In this document: positions 23,123 to 36,569 of the stretch, piece by piece
How the letters are laid out: every line of letters starts with the position of its first letter
Numbering within the stretch: position 1 is the stretch's first letter
Assembly: GCA_003342895.1 (NCBI GenBank)
Contig: PTFA01000311.1
Coordinates: forward strand, 935,804 to 999,803
Origin: Casuarius casuarius
Taxonomy: Eukaryota; Chordata; Aves; Casuariiformes; Casuariidae
DNA length: 64,000 nt
Reading direction: 5' to 3'
Notes under the pieces: generated by a model
The model's input: only the letters and a program-made list of their open reading frames with translations
Told to the model about the DNA's origin: nothing
The model's database searches: none
Program-made: the position numbers and the translations under genes

Positions 23123-24600
23123 AATCACAGAATCACAGAACACTTGAGGTTGGAAGGGACCTCTGGAGATCATCTAGTCCAACCCGCTGCTCAAGCAGGG
23201 TCACCTTAAGCACACCACCCAGGACTGTGTTCAGATGGCTTCTGAATCTCTCCAAGGAAGGAGACTCCACAACCTCTCTGGGCAACCTGTTCCAGTGTTC
23301 AGTTACCCTCACAGTAAAGAAGTTTTTCCTCATATTCAGACAGACCTTCCTGTGTTTCAGTTTGTGCCCGTTGCCTCTCATCCTGTTGCTGCGCACCACT
23401 GAAGAGAGTCTGGCCCCATCCTCTTTACACCCTCCATTCAGATACTTATACACATTGATAAGATCCCCACCCCCTCAGTCTTCTCCAGGCTGAACGCTCC
23501 CAGCTCTCAGCCTTTCTTCATATGAGATGCTCCAGTCCCTTAATCATCTTAATAGCCCTCCACTGGACTTGCTCCCATAGCTCCATGTCTTTCTTGTATT
23601 GGGGAGCCCAGAACCAGACACAGTACTCCAGATGCGCCCTCACCAGGGCTGAGTAAAGGGGGTGGATCACCTCCCTCGACCTGCTGGCAGTGCTCTGCCT
23701 AATGCACCCCATGATACCATTGGCCTTCTTGGCCACAAGGGCACATTGCTGGCTCATGGTCGACTTGTTGTTCCCCAGGCCCTGCACTTGCCTTCACTGA
23801 CCTTCACAAGGTTCCTCTCCACCCAACTCTCCAGCCTGTCGAGGTCCTTCTGAATGGCAGCACAGCCCTCTGGTGTATCAGCCACTCCCCCTAGTTTTGC
23901 ATCATCAGCAAACTTGCAGAGGGTGCCCTCTGTCCCTTCATCCAGGTTGATGAGTAAGTTGAACCAGACTGGACCCAGTATTGACCCCTGGCGGACACCA
24001 CTAGCTACAGGCCTCCAACTAGACTGCACCGCTGACCACAACCCTCTGAGCTCTGCCATTCAGCCATTTCTCAATCCACCTCACTGTCCATTCATCTAAC
24101 CCACACTCCCTGAGCTTATCTATGAGGATGTTATGTGATACAGTGTCAAAAGCCTTCCTGAAGCCAAGGTAGACAACATCCACTGCTCTCCCCTCATCTA
24201 CCCAGCCAGTCATTCCATCAGAGAAGGCTATCAGATTGGTTAAGCATGATTTCCCTTGGTGAATCCATGCTGACTACTCCTCACCACCTTCTTTTCCTCC
24301 ACATGCTTAGAGATGACATCCAGGATGAGCTGTTCCATCACCTTTCCAGGCTGACTGGCCTGTAGTTTCCTGGGTCCTCCTCCTTGCCCTTTTTGAAGAC
24401 TGGAATGGCATTGGTTTTCTTCCAGTTCTCAGGGACCTCTCCTGATCACCATGTCCTTTCAAAGATGATTGAGAGTGGCCTCGCAATGACAGGGGCCAGC
24501 TCCTCAGCACTCATGGGTGCATTCCATCAGAGCCCATGGACTTGTGGATGTCAAGTTTTTTTAAATGATCTCTAACCCAATCCCCCTCCACCAAGGGGAA
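23123..24600 (-). mobile_element. CR1 LINE, 5'-truncated
   Basis: A minus-strand CR1 of about 1.48 kb. The 3' end is at 23123, marked on the plus strand by two tandem AATCACAG octamers (23123-23138) followed by ACTTGAGGTTGGAAGGGACC, the classic CR1 3' block. It runs through most of the reverse transcriptase and stops near 24600, just upstream of RT domain 1 (HKSMGxDGMHP-type block). The truncated 5' end is typical of CR1 insertion. It is the least degraded CR1 of the window, since long frames are still readable. Confidence 0.92.
23133..24600 (-). pseudogene. CR1 ORF2 reverse transcriptase remnant
   Basis: The encoded enzyme copied CR1 RNA at the nicked target. On the minus strand, in order: FKKGKEEDPGNYRPVSL (RT domain 1, about 24400-24345), GFTKGNHA (about 24270), VDVVYLGFRKAFDTVSHNIL (within 24213-24019), [17 protein letters not shown] and FADDAKLGG (within 24059-23754), then [18 protein letters not shown] and [20 protein letters not shown] (23787-23518) and the C-terminal RGNGHKLKHRK and VTEHWNRLPREVVESPS (23453-23133). 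The first catalytic aspartate, in the family motif YLDFSKAFD, is glycine here (YLGFRKAFD); the FADD motif is intact. A short deletion after PVSL removes several residues, and at least three frameshifts and stops separate the blocks. Inactive. Confidence 0.9.
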
Positions 24601-27071
24601 AGAAATCTAAACCTAAATCCAACATTAAATTTGGAAAAAATCAAGCACCTTCTCTCAAAATACAGATGTAAGGCTGAACTCTCATACAGCATTCACTAAC
24701 CCAGCACAATACCACACAGCTTCCCTTGCAAAGCCTGGCTAGAGTTCTGAAGTTTCTGGAGAGAGTGGAACATTCTCCCTCTAGGAGAAGACCATGGGTC
24801 AAACATGAAAAGGATAATGCTGTCACCTTTGAGCAATTTACAGTTCAGACATCTTCATATTTCAAATGTATTGGTCATGCACTACTATTTAGACAGCTCT
24901 ACAAGTCTCAGGGTACTATAGAATCATCTAGACAGCTGCTTTTTAGCAAAATTCACAAGCAGTAAATGCAAAGAGTCATTTTAATGCTACATGACAGAAA
25001 CTGAGTTTGGTCCCTAATACAGTGTCAAAACTAAGACAACATTGCCTGATGGCTAAGTATCTACTAGGACCTGAAGATATCTTGGATGCAGTAGAAATTA
25101 AGTCAGTCCCCTGATTTAGAAACATTTTGTTTATTAGCTTTTTGTTTCACAGGGGTAATATTATTGAAGCTTAGCCTTAGACTGTATGCCATCCTGAAAC
25201 TGAGAGAATCATTTTCAGCTACTTCTGTATTTTCTTCCCCACCATGAGACAAATCTCACTGACAGATAACAGACTAAAAGGTTTGGTAGAGATGCAAGAA
25301 ATAATGTAAAAAGATGGTTCTGTGGCAGACACTAGACTATGTTCGTGAAGACTTAGCTGTAATGCCAAAATCTGAGGCAGACTTGGGATATTTATTTGAA
25401 CAGAAAGCTTATGCTCCCCAATTTCTCAGAGCAGGATTAATCTTCCATCTATTTTATGTGCCTGATGCTTAATTAAAAGTAAAAATACATAGAAAAAGAG
25501 CTACAGATAAAGAACACACACAGAGGGAAGTATTATACACACTTTCTGCATATATGGATCACCCTTCAGGGGAGCTAGGCTTAGGTGAATTTTCTTGGCA
25601 AAAGTTGGACCCCAAATACTGATGAAAGCTTTCTGCAGATAGTAAGATCAACTGTTTGGCTGTGAGAGGTTAGTGAGATCACAAGAATCTCTTTTGATGT
25701 TGAGGATGTGAGAGGGTGAAAAAATTATAAAGCCATCTCCAAAAAAGGAGAAAATTTTCATTTTTATATCTCTATATATACATATATATACACACACACA
25801 CATATATATATAAATAAAAGTCAGAAAGTAAGCTTTCAGGGGTCCTATACCCATTGTACTCAGCAAAGTGTTTTTTCTAACTGCATCAGTTAGCTAATAA
25901 AAGGGTAGTAAGTACCTTTACAAACCTTGGCTTAAACACATCATGGCTGTAACAGCAAGATCACTACTAAATAATCAAACAATCATCCCCTAAATCATCA
26001 CCTTTTTAAAAATGCAAAGCATAATGGTACCTAGAGCAGAGGATGGAAGAGAAAACACACCCTTTGATCGCATTTCATCTCTAGCTGCCTGATGACACGT
26101 GAACAGAAATCCAGTGAGTCATAGGCAAGTAACATGATTTTGTGCAACAGCAGGGAAGAATGATTAAGGAAGCCAAGACACCATAATACCTAAAGCAAAA
26201 GTGTACATTAGGGTGAACTTAGGTCTTCTCAGCTGTGACAGCAAGCATGGCTGTTTGGCCAGGTAAGCTTTAGAGAGAAAAATGAGCACAGAATACAAAA
26301 CTGGGAATAGTACCTTAAATGTTCAGGTTGCAATTGCTCAAGGGTGAAACAGCTTTGTTTACAACCTCTATTTGAAGATTTCTAATGTGGTTGCAAGAGA
26401 ACCAAAGCACCATCTTTCCACAGTAATATTTCATCCAGCCTAATGATTCCAGCTTAATGTGAGCAATGCACAGAAACTTAGAAATAAATAATTAATGATT
26501 TTACACTGTCTGAGCTGGCTGAGTCATCTCACATACACTATTAAAACAGCATCATGAGCTCAGCTGGTACAAAATGCCTAGAAATCCCCAGTTCCTCCTG
26601 CAGCAAGAGCCTTTATTCCACTCAGACTGAGACAGTGAGAAAACAAATAGATTAAGGAGAATCTGAAGGTTTGTCTTTTCCATGAGAAATTCCTTCTCTA
26701 GTTCAACAAGGCCCAAGTCACAGCTTTCTCTGCACACCTATAGCTCTTATGCAAGTAAGGAAAAGAAATAACTGTTCCAACAAGACAGGCAAGCTCTTAG
26801 TTCAGGACTGTGAAGTCAATGATACTGCTTCTGGAACAGTCACCAGGACACACTAGATGTAATGCTCACAACATGGTGTAGCTAATGGAGCTCCCATCTC
26901 ATTTTGTGAGCATAAATAATACCATAACTCTGCTACTTACATTTAAGGAGGACTCTTCTCACCATACTGTAAATTATCTTAAGAACTAACCAATCTCACT
27001 TGCATCTTTGGGGGGAAGGGGAGAAATGACATCAATACTAGCAGGCCCTGTGACACAGAACTTCAAAAATG
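24601..27071. other. Non-coding AT-rich sequence
   Basis: No gene recognised. It holds the TA/CA microsatellite at 25764-25815. Confidence 0.5.
25764..25815. repeat. Compound (TA)n/(CA)n microsatellite
   Basis: Alternating TA and CA units in about 52 bases (TATATA, then ACACACACAC, then ATATATATA). Alternating purine-pyrimidine sequence, likely polymorphic. Confidence 0.9.
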
Positions 27072-27154
27072 TACCACAGAATCGCCCAACGGCTGAGGTT
27101 GGCAGGGACCTCTGGAGATTGCCTAGTTCTACACCCTGCTCACAGCAGGTACAA

Positions 27155-27763
27155 CTAGAACAGGTTGCTCCAGGCTATTTCCAGCCAGGTTTTGAGCATC
27201 TCCATGGATGGAGACTCCACGACCTCTCTGGACAATCTGCTCCAGTGCTCAACCACCCTCACAGTAAAAAAAAAAAAAAAAAAAAGAAAGAAAAAAAAAA
27301 AAGAAAAGTGTTTTCTTATCTTCAGACGGAATTTCATATATTCTGGTTTCTGCCGATTGCCTCTTGTTCTGTCACTGTGCACCACTGAGAAGGATCTGGA
27401 TCCATCTTTTTTACTCTCCCCACTCAGTATTTACACACACTGATAAGACTCCCCTCACCTTCTATTCCCCAGGCTGAACAGTCCCGGCTCTCTCAGCCTC
27501 TCCTCGTATCACAGACGCTCCAGTCCCTCAGTCATCTTTGTGGCCCTTTGCTGGACCCGCTTCAGTAAGTCCCTGTCTTTCTTGCACTGAGGAGCCCAGC
27601 ACTGGACCCAGCACCTCTGATGTCTTACCAGGGCTGAGCAGAAGGGAAGGATCACCTCCCTCCACCTGCTGACAACACTCTGCCTAACGCAGCCCAGGAT
27701 ACCACTGGCCTTCTTTGCCACAAGGGCACATTCCTGCCTCCTGGTCAACTTGGTGTCCACCAC
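27155..27763 (-). pseudogene. CR1 ORF2 C-terminal remnant
   Basis: On the minus strand 27763-27509 reads [60 protein letters not shown] and KMTEGLERL, the thumb/C-terminal part of CR1 ORF2. Further on, 27385-27155 reads VHSDRTRGNRQKPEYMKFRL, then a run of Phe and Lys codons from the expanded tract, then TVRVVEHWSRLSREVVESPS. A stop separates the two, and the catalytic RT motifs lie beyond the truncated end. Inactive. Confidence 0.88.
27266..27306 (+). repeat. A-rich microsatellite inside CR1
   Basis: A pure run of 20 A followed by GAAAG-type interruptions and more A, all on the plus strand. It interrupts the conserved RKNFFTVR segment of CR1 ORF2 (Phe/Lys codons on the minus strand). Confidence 0.9.
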
Positions 27764-27770
27764 CCCCCAA

Positions 27771-30700
27771 GTCCATAGCTCTCATCAGAAGAAACTTCAT
27801 TTCTGCCTTTCACTTCCACAGCATGTTCTTCAGTCTGATCTTCTCAGAGAACTACATGTAAGACCTGCTAAGAGATAGAGAAGAGAGGGAACGCTGGGTT
27901 AGGAACAAGTAGTCATGCTTAAATGCAGTTTTCACATGCTTCTGAAACAGACTTTGGGCATACTACTAGCATTCAGTGCTAAGCCTTTTCGAGTGCAGTT
28001 TTACCTCTGAGATAGTCTAGTAACAAGATGCCACAACAAGGGGGTCTCCCATTCTCCTCCTCTGGCCGTAGGTCCTCACCATTTCCTCTGTACAGGCGGG
28101 AATCTAAACCAGCAAAAACTCACTAAACCCACAAATGTAAGAGAGTAAGTTTTTGCTGGGTCAGCTGGCTCACTGCAGTCAGTTCTGGTGTAAAGGAAAT
28201 AGAGAAGCCCTCCTTATGGATTGCTGTTAGGTGTGTGATTGCTTTGCCACACTCTAACATCCCATCATCAGCCTGTGAGTGAGTTAGTATGTTTACATGA
28301 TGCAATATAGCATAGGACGGAATCTCTACCTCAAGTCCCAAAAGTGGGCCACTAGTGCCCAGCACCCAGCTGTCTCTACTCTGAAGTATAGCTGTGCACC
28401 TTACAGGAGTACTGATCTTACTTTTATGACTGGTCACAGAGGGCCTGATGCTGAAACTGAACTGATTATTCCCAATGGAACAAAAATAAGGTATCAAAAA
28501 GGGACTTGCACTATCATGGCTGGTTCTCCTCCAGAACTTGGATTTTCCTAGTCTCCATGTGCCCCTTTCTCCTGCTCTCTGAGCACAAAGTCAGAGGAAG
28601 GACAGAACCTCCCTCACCCTCTCTTCAAATCAGAGCACAGTTGTGGGACTGGAAGGGAACACGACCACCAGCTTTCCTCCAGCTAACATCAACAACTTCA
28701 ATAGGAATTGTCCTGGGACCAATACAAACTCTGGAGATCATCCAATAACCACTGAAATTAATAACAAAGCACCCAATCCCCTCCAGATAAGGCACTCAAA
28801 ACCCTATGCACCATAGAGAAAGAACAGACTAAAGAGAGGTTCACAAGCTCCAGTAACCCATTTCCCCATTTCCCAGTTAAATGCCTAAAAATTAGAGCTA
28901 GACTAACATAAAAAAAAAACAAACAACCACCCCCCCACCAACAAAAAATAAACATTGTATTTGAATTTCTTCCATGAAATTGTCTGAAGAATTACTGGTT
29001 TCTGCAACAGAAACTTAAAAACCAGCATCCCAACCCAACTTCTTTTTTCCTCCTAGCTGGGAAAGGTAAAACTGGAAAATTCCTTCACAAGAAAGTAATT
29101 ATCCAAAAAAAGAGACAGGAACTAAACACTAAAACTAAACAATTTTAATTTTTAAAAAAATCTCTAAAGACATTTTCCATTTGAGAGTAAAAGGGATACC
29201 TAAAGAACAGAATCAGACATCCAAAATCCAGACAAGTAACACAAAAAGGTCATGACATTCTGAACTAAAAAACAGAGACCTGGTTTAACCCAAGATGCAC
29301 CTTTTCAGTGGTATCATCTACACATCCAAGGTCTCCCACACAATGCAATCATCTCAACCATGATGAGAACTTGGACTAAAGCAGCACACTCAGAAAACAT
29401 GCAAGTGAAGAAAGGAAAAGAAAGTGAAATGGTTTAAAAAAAGAAAAATTTGGACCACAAAGATACTATTAATGGCGCCTAGGGAAAGTATTACATTTTT
29501 TTTTAAATTAGATACCATCTTCCAAACAATCTTTGCTCATGTCCTGACAGTTTCTCAGTGCAAAATGCAAGCTGCCACAACTACCCTGTTTTCCAGTTCT
29601 TCTGATGGGAAAAGATATTACTCTATAATGAATCTAACAATGTCTTCAACTTATAATGGGCCCAAAATGCTCCCAAAGATAATTGGACTAGATTCCTAGC
29701 TTAAATTCTTGTAGTATTACCAATGCATAGCAGCAAAGAGAAATGAACTCTCTACTGACACTAGAAATAACTATTAGTGTGCAAACTCAAACAAGAAAAG
29801 CTTTCCAACATACTGTGAAGTTTTATCAGGCAATGGATGATTAAAGTTCAGTTCAGACTGTGGTCAGCTGAAGCAATACTCTGAATATGATTTATCAAAG
29901 GTGGTGGGTTTTAACCACTATATTTTAAAATAATATATTGAAAAAGGGCCTGGCTACATGCAAGAGGACTGCATTAAGTTAAAAGAATCTTGTTAAGATG
30001 ATCAGAACTTATGAATCTTAGAAATCTGACTTGTAAATCAAGTCCTGTCTAGGAAAAGGATTAAGACCTTTTCTTAGCATAACCATTATCTAGATGGGAA
30101 AAATGGATGAGCATCACTACCAGAAACCAGAGCATGTAAGAAAGAAACACTCTCAGACAAGTCAGCACTTGTGCGGCTTGAAAATACAGAAGTAAATCAA
30201 GATGCCATCTAGCTTAACATGAATTAACCTTTAATTAGCCCTGAAATATAGTTTTCTGAAATATATATCCACAGCAGCAGATTTCCATTTTGCTGCCTAT
30301 CCCATAGACAGAGTCACCAGGGTGATCTGTGCAGTTTTCAGTTTCTATGAGACTATTAGAACCATGAAAAGGATCTGGTTAAGCACAACAGTGTGCAAAG
30401 TTACAGGCTCCCAGGGGAAAAGGGTGCTTGGGTGATCACCGATCTTCATTTAAAGAACACTTGAGGGGTTTACAACATTCTAGGCAGAAGGGTTTGGGTT
30501 TACAAATGTCTGCACATGTATACAAACACGCACACACACACTCAGAGACATACCTCCCATCTACAGTCTGCAAGACCCATTCTTCAAAATATGCCCTATT
30601 TCAACAAAGACAGCTACACAAAGCACCAAGAGAGTATTTCTGCATCATTCCCACCCAGCTCTGCTCTGCATTTAAATATCTTAATGCTTAATATGGTTCA

Positions 30701-33700
30701 TTCTGACTGGGCAATTAGAAAATCCACTTACATGTGTTTGTCACAGATTTAATCTAAATCTAATATGTTTGACTGTTACTCAAAAGGGAAGGCAACTCTA
30801 CCTGGTGGCAACACTTTTGGGTGGATTTGTTAGTTTCTAAAGTATCCACAGACATTTCCAGTTTGCATTTGTCAGTAGCTCCTATACAGGCAATTCAACA
30901 TTAGCTGCAACTTTGTATGTCACACTTGGATCGTTTACTATTGTTTTGTAAAACCTGAAAGACTTATTACAAAAAGGTGCAATCTGATTTTTTCCCCCCA
31001 GCAGCTCTGATAGAAACAGGCAGAAAACAGACAAGATTCTTCACTCCCAACTGCCCTAGCTACATCCCTTTGCAGCTATACTTGCTAAAACAGTATTCAA
31101 AGGTACATGACTTCACCAGTGTTTCTAGCTGCACAGCAGACACAGTGACAGCAGACACACAACGAATGTTAAGGGCAAATTGAATTTCTACTATCTCTAA
31201 AGAATAAGGATTTGGGTCAGCCAGGACTTCTGATGAAAACAGGATGACTCCCCTTTCACATCACTCATTTGTAACTACATAATATTTCAAATTCCAATTT
31301 CAGTGGATTGGGACATAATCATTCTACTTCAACCCTCCCATGCTTTAAGGAAAAAATATACATCATGCTGATAGATCTGGATCTGTTTATTTTGAAACTG
31401 AGCAAGAATATTCTTTAGAAGATTTAAGGGTTTAAAAAAAATTAAAAAGCAGTATAAGGTCTTTTTTTTTCTTTTTAGCCTGAGGAGATGGAATTTACAG
31501 GCCTTTTCTGAAATAAAACACAAGTCTCTGATGCTACATGAAAATTTCCAAGAACTTATTTGTCCGAGCATACATTTCATTGTTTACTAGCTGCTTGAGC
31601 TAGTGAAAAAATAGATTAGGAACAGTGAAATAAATTTAATGGTCTATCACATCTATTCCTCTAAAGATGCTTCTGCTTCAACAGAATTTACATACTCAGA
31701 AAAGTAAGGTAAATGAAACACCTATATTTTGAAGCATAATTTCACTTCAAAGTTTTATAGCAGTTTATGTGTTATCCTATTACTTTCATCAGTAGATGCC
31801 AAAGTATTTAAAAATGATCAGTCCTGTTATCCTCAATTTCCATGTGGGGAAAGAGAGTCTCTGAAATACACTGTTTTGTCCAACATATGGTTTGGCCATT
31901 CCCTGCATCAAGGGATTGCCAGATCTCTATATCAACTGTCATGATGTATTCTTCCTTGTTTTGCATTCCTGGCTATAAAATGGATATGAAATGCACAAAT
32001 AGAGATACATACAAGAATTATGCGGCAGTCAACCATAATTCAGATTTGTGGCACACTGGAATCAGAGCTTTTTGGTTCAAGTTTTATACCATTTCTGTAA
32101 TAGCTTGTACGGAGGTTATCTATCAAGACAATACTAAAAGCTAATGATATAATCCACATGGTCTGCAACATCTGTGAGAAAAAAAAAATCCAACTTTGTG
32201 CTAGTAATACTGTCTTCATTCTTCATACTCTGGCATTGGATCTAAGGCCAAGCCTCCATAGCAGCAGGAAATACACAACCAGTTTATCATGTTTGTGGTC
32301 ATGACAGTGTATTGTCAGATAAGCCTCATGAGACACCTTTGCCTTTCAGTTGCTACAGATGTGCAGCCATGTATAAACAAATGGCAACAGATGTCATCAT
32401 TCAAAGGATGCATTTATGCTATTGCTTGCAACATCACAAGGTTTAATGCTCTTGAGAAATACCTTTATATTGGCTTGAGGTTAGAGAATGAATTAGTCAC
32501 TATAAAAGGCAATTGCTGAGGAGTATCTAGCAATAATTCTTGCTTCTATAAATGTGTATTACTCTCACAAAATGTTTCCAAGTAGAAACATTGTGACTTC
32601 TTTGGGAAAAGCTACTCAAGAATGGTCAATAAGCAAGTTTCTCCTACTAATCTAAAAACATTTATATTAGAATCAGTCAGTTCAATTGGCAGTCATTACA
32701 ACTGTCTGAAAAAATACAGGGGAGGGCATCCTCCCAACTCCTTGGGAGGGTGGGGAGATTAAACAGTACCATTAATATTTCCAAGATAAACACTCTTGAC
32801 AAAATACTTCAATATTGGTAATATTTTGTAGGGGGAAAATAAAGGTAAAAAGCCATCATTACAATATCTAAATGTATTGTGTCTCATTGATTGTACTCTG
32901 AGATCCATTAGCCATTTTATTTATTTCAGAAAGGACTATTAGGAACCTGTGTTAGAAAACGCCTCATTTCATTCACAAGTTATTTGGAAAAACATGCCCC
33001 AAAGTTCACAAGCATGAAGAAACCTTGATTTAGTCTGAGCAAGAACACTGTTCTCTGGCTGGCCGTAAAGTAACATCATCAGATGAGGTGCTCCTCTTAG
33101 GGTCTAGAGCCCATAGCAAGACTGCCTTCACAGCCCACCCTCCAAAAAGCATGTCCTTTCTAATCACTGTCAAGTTTGCTTCTAAAAATAAATACCAGGC
33201 CTCTTTGAAATAATATCAGAAAAGGGAGCAGAAAATTCCTGCAGAAATTAGAGTTTAGAGCTCTGGTAAACTCATAAAATACTAATAGTTTCTGTGGCTT
33301 GCTGAGACCACAGATACTTTCACATCACCATGTTATGAACGTATTACAATTATTAGTGATCTAAAATTAAAATATTTACTTTGAAAATGCATCTTTCTGC
33401 TGTTTCATAGTCTCAAATGAACCTGTGAGAGAGAAATGTTATTTCATTGGGGGCCAAAGGTGACTGAAAAAGGAGCTGATAAACTGAATGCTAAATTTAG
33501 CATTCTTCATAGGAAACCAGAGCCTCAGAAACCAAAACTGGTGATTCTTGCAATGACTAAGTAGTGAATTAGCAGCCTGAATGCTTCATCAGTTTAATCT
33601 TGTTTTGCAAACACTACATAAAAAAAGACTCCTTGCTCAGTTTCTGCCTGCCAAATAAGTGCTGAATAATCAACTCCATACCAACAAGCAGGGTATAAAT

Positions 33701-35163
33701 TTATATAGCAGTGAAATTGCTTTATGAAATACAACATATAGGTTTTAAGGGTCAAAACACTAATTTCAAGTATTGTGCTTTCTCCTTAGCAAAAGGCTAC
33801 CCAGTTCATCGTAGATGAGCCATTATCCAAATTTACCTTTTCTGTTGCATGACAGAAAGGTAATGTGTGACTGCCAGTTCTGCTAACCCAACTCCAAATT
33901 AGAAATGAATAAACAGAGTCATGAGAAACAGTTGAACCTTTAGCAGTAGTTTCAACACAATTAGCCAAGACCCAGAGGCTGGTCCCAAAGGAGACTTCAC
34001 AGAGAAAATGATAAAGGCACAGATTTCAAGCATTTAACCACAAACTACCACTCTCACAGTTGAGTGAGGTATGTGCTCATTGAGGGCAGAAATTGATTCA
34101 TATAACATAGGCTAAATTCCAGAAATATCAGTCCTGCCGCCAATGCTCATCCTCTGTTTCACTCCACAGGCACCCATTCAAGGAGAAATGCAGTACCTGA
34201 CCTACCAGCAAAGGGCTGATGCCTAAAAATGCCTCTGAGATGGTTCCTGACCCTGTTTGCTCTTGCCTTTGGACCTATTTGACCACTCCAGGAGGAGGGA
34301 ACCAGTCACGGGCAACTTTGCTTCTCTGCTGGTCAAGCCAAAACAAAAAGGCAAAAAAGGCCCAGGGGGAGAGGAGTTTCTTAATGAAGTACAAAAGAGA
34401 AGGGAGGTAATGGAGGTGCAGAGAGATTTTGTTCAGATGCCCATCCACTAGCCCAGAGTAGGAGGCTCACAGCTAAAAGAAAATCCACATAGTTCTTCGT
34501 ACATTGCTGTAGCAGGCGGTGATAAACACCTGTACTGAAGTGCGTGCACTCGCATGGGGCGGTGCAGGCTGAGGGGACACAAGCAATAAGATCCAGCAGG
34601 CCCACAGCAGAGGCCCAGTCTCAGTGCCCCACACCTCACAAAATCCTTCCTCCACCTTTCCAGACACCCACGGGGCTGGATCCTGACAGCACGTACTTCA
34701 CAGATGGAGCCACTTGCAGACCTCTACACCTATGATTTGACAGAACATTTTACAACCCCTTTTGACAATCTCATGGCAACATAAGCTGAGAAGCAGTAGA
34801 GACTCCAGGGACTGTCCTTGTTCTGTTTCTCTGTGCACAGAAAAATATTAAACAGATACGGCATTGCACAGGGAGGAGGGAGAAAATAGGATGCTCCTTC
34901 TCCTGCCACATCAGGGCATTTTTCAGTAGCTCCCACTTGGCAATCCTCACATGGGCAGAGGACAAAGAGAAAGGAAGCCATGAAAGGCAAAGCTGAAACA
35001 CCCCAGCACATGACTTTCAGGACTGTAAGACAGCAGCTCCCATAGAGCACAGAAACAAGATTTGTCTGCTGTTACAGGGACACCGCTAGTTCACCCAGCA
35101 GCAGAGCACATTTAAGGCTCTTTTTTCTATAGGAACCCAGTAATTCCCTTTTTTTTTTTTTTT
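27771..35163. other. Non-coding AT-rich sequence, no CR1
   Basis: No gene, RNA or CR1 copy recognised. Weak antisense MIR-like similarity lies around 31818-31880 (a block resembling 'tatcc.caatttccatgtggggaaa'). It holds a short CA repeat near 30527-30541. Open frames are short and without domains. It ends in a 15-base T run against the assembly gap. Confidence 0.45.
30522..30545. repeat. (CA)n-rich microsatellite
   Basis: A short CA-rich tract, interrupted by G (CACGCACACACACACTC). Confidence 0.8.
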
Positions 35164-35304
35164 NNNNNNNNNNNNNNNNNNNNNNNNNNNNNNNNNNNNN
35201 NNNNNNNNNNNNNNNNNNNNNNNNNNNNNNNNNNNNNNNNNNNNNNNNNNNNNNNNNNNNNNNNNNNNNNNNNNNNNNNNNNNNNNNNNNNNNNNNNNNN
35301 NNNN
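35164..35304. other. Assembly gap (141 N)
   Basis: A run of N directly after a T15 tract (35149-35163). The bases on both sides look single-copy. The gap size may be an estimate. Confidence 1.
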
Positions 35305-36549
35305 CTAGCAGAACTGTATAGAGATCAGCCTGGGAGATGTCTTACAAGGAGAAGCTGTTTGCAGGATCGTTGCTCTGCTAATAGCATCTCTTCCCCAGCA
35401 GAGCTGTTTGTTAAAAACAGTGGCTATGAACACTTACAAAGGAGCAAGACGTATATTCCTATCACACTTTGCAGACTAGAATTCGATCTGAATACATTGT
35501 CAAAAGAGGGCTGATGGCAGGCAACAAAGTCATTCCCTGTTCCAGGCTGTTTGTTTCCAACAAGCTCATTTCACAGGATAGTTAACATAGCCTTTCACGT
35601 TAAGGATGATTGCTCAAAGCACTTAGGGTGATGTTGTCTTAATATGGAATCTATACCGAGGTGATTGCCACAAGTAGTGCTATACAGTGCTTGAGATTTT
35701 AGCTTAGTTCCCAAGAAAAGGATGGTTTACAAAGGTTAGTGGAGTGGAACAAGACATCAAACCTTATATCAACATTTCTGTGATTCTGAGAGTCCAATTA
35801 CATCTCTTCATGCTGTGGGTATTTCTCAGAAATATGATGCTTTCACACAGCATTTTATTTACAGCAAATATAACTACTCTTGCAGATTAGTTTGCTGGGT
35901 AAAAATTTCACACGAGGGAGCAACTAGGATTCCTTCAGTTCTTCTGCTTCTTGCATACATTGATATATTCTCAGTGTTATTTACCTAGTTATTCCATTTT
36001 CATTTCCTTGCAGACAAATCAGTTGAAAGGGGAAAAAAAAGGAAAATAAATCACTTCATATCATTAATTCAAAGGATATGTCCTAACTTTATGTATTATG
36101 TCATTATACAAGTAATATATATTTATAATTATATAAAATGAGGAAATAAAATATTATAGACAGCTACTACAGTGAAAAAAATTTTATATATTATGAAAAT
36201 GGAAGAAAGTTCACCCAGAATCCTCAAACAGAAGAGCTTTTCCCTCTTGTGCTTTAGACTTGGGACCATCACATTTGAACTTACCATAACTGTTCACACA
36301 GCTATTTCTGAAAAAAATATCACCTCTCACTAGCCACAAAGGTCCATTAACTTCATTGTTGTGTGGATCCATTGACTATTTTGGGGAGTTCACTAGTTAA
36401 ACTTAATAGAATCTGCACGATGTGCTGGTTTGTCTTAATATTATCAAAAGTCATAAGTATTCTGATTTCTTGAATCATGAACTGCATGTAGTGTGCAAAT
36501 ATGAGCTAATAATGAATTTGTAAGTTGTCTTTCTACAGACTTTATTTTA

Positions 36550-36569
36550 ACATATATACACACACACAG
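36550..36569. repeat. (TA)n/(CA)n microsatellite
   Basis: A short compound tract, about 20 bases, of ATATATACACACACAC type. Confidence 0.8.

Larger units (their letters stand above)
27072..27770 (-). mobile_element. CR1 LINE 3' fragment
   Basis: A minus-strand CR1 of about 0.7 kb. The 3' end is near 27072 (plus strand CCACAGAATCG, then GGTTGGCAGGGACCTCTGG). The 5' truncation is near 27770. It shares its organisation with the copy at 23.1 kb but is a separate, more diverged insertion, and contains an A-rich expansion at 27266-27306. Confidence 0.9.

Noticed and set aside
26233..26262. 30-base stretch between TTCTCAG and CAG|GTAAGC
   Set aside because: Too short to judge; open in one frame only; such decoys are frequent.
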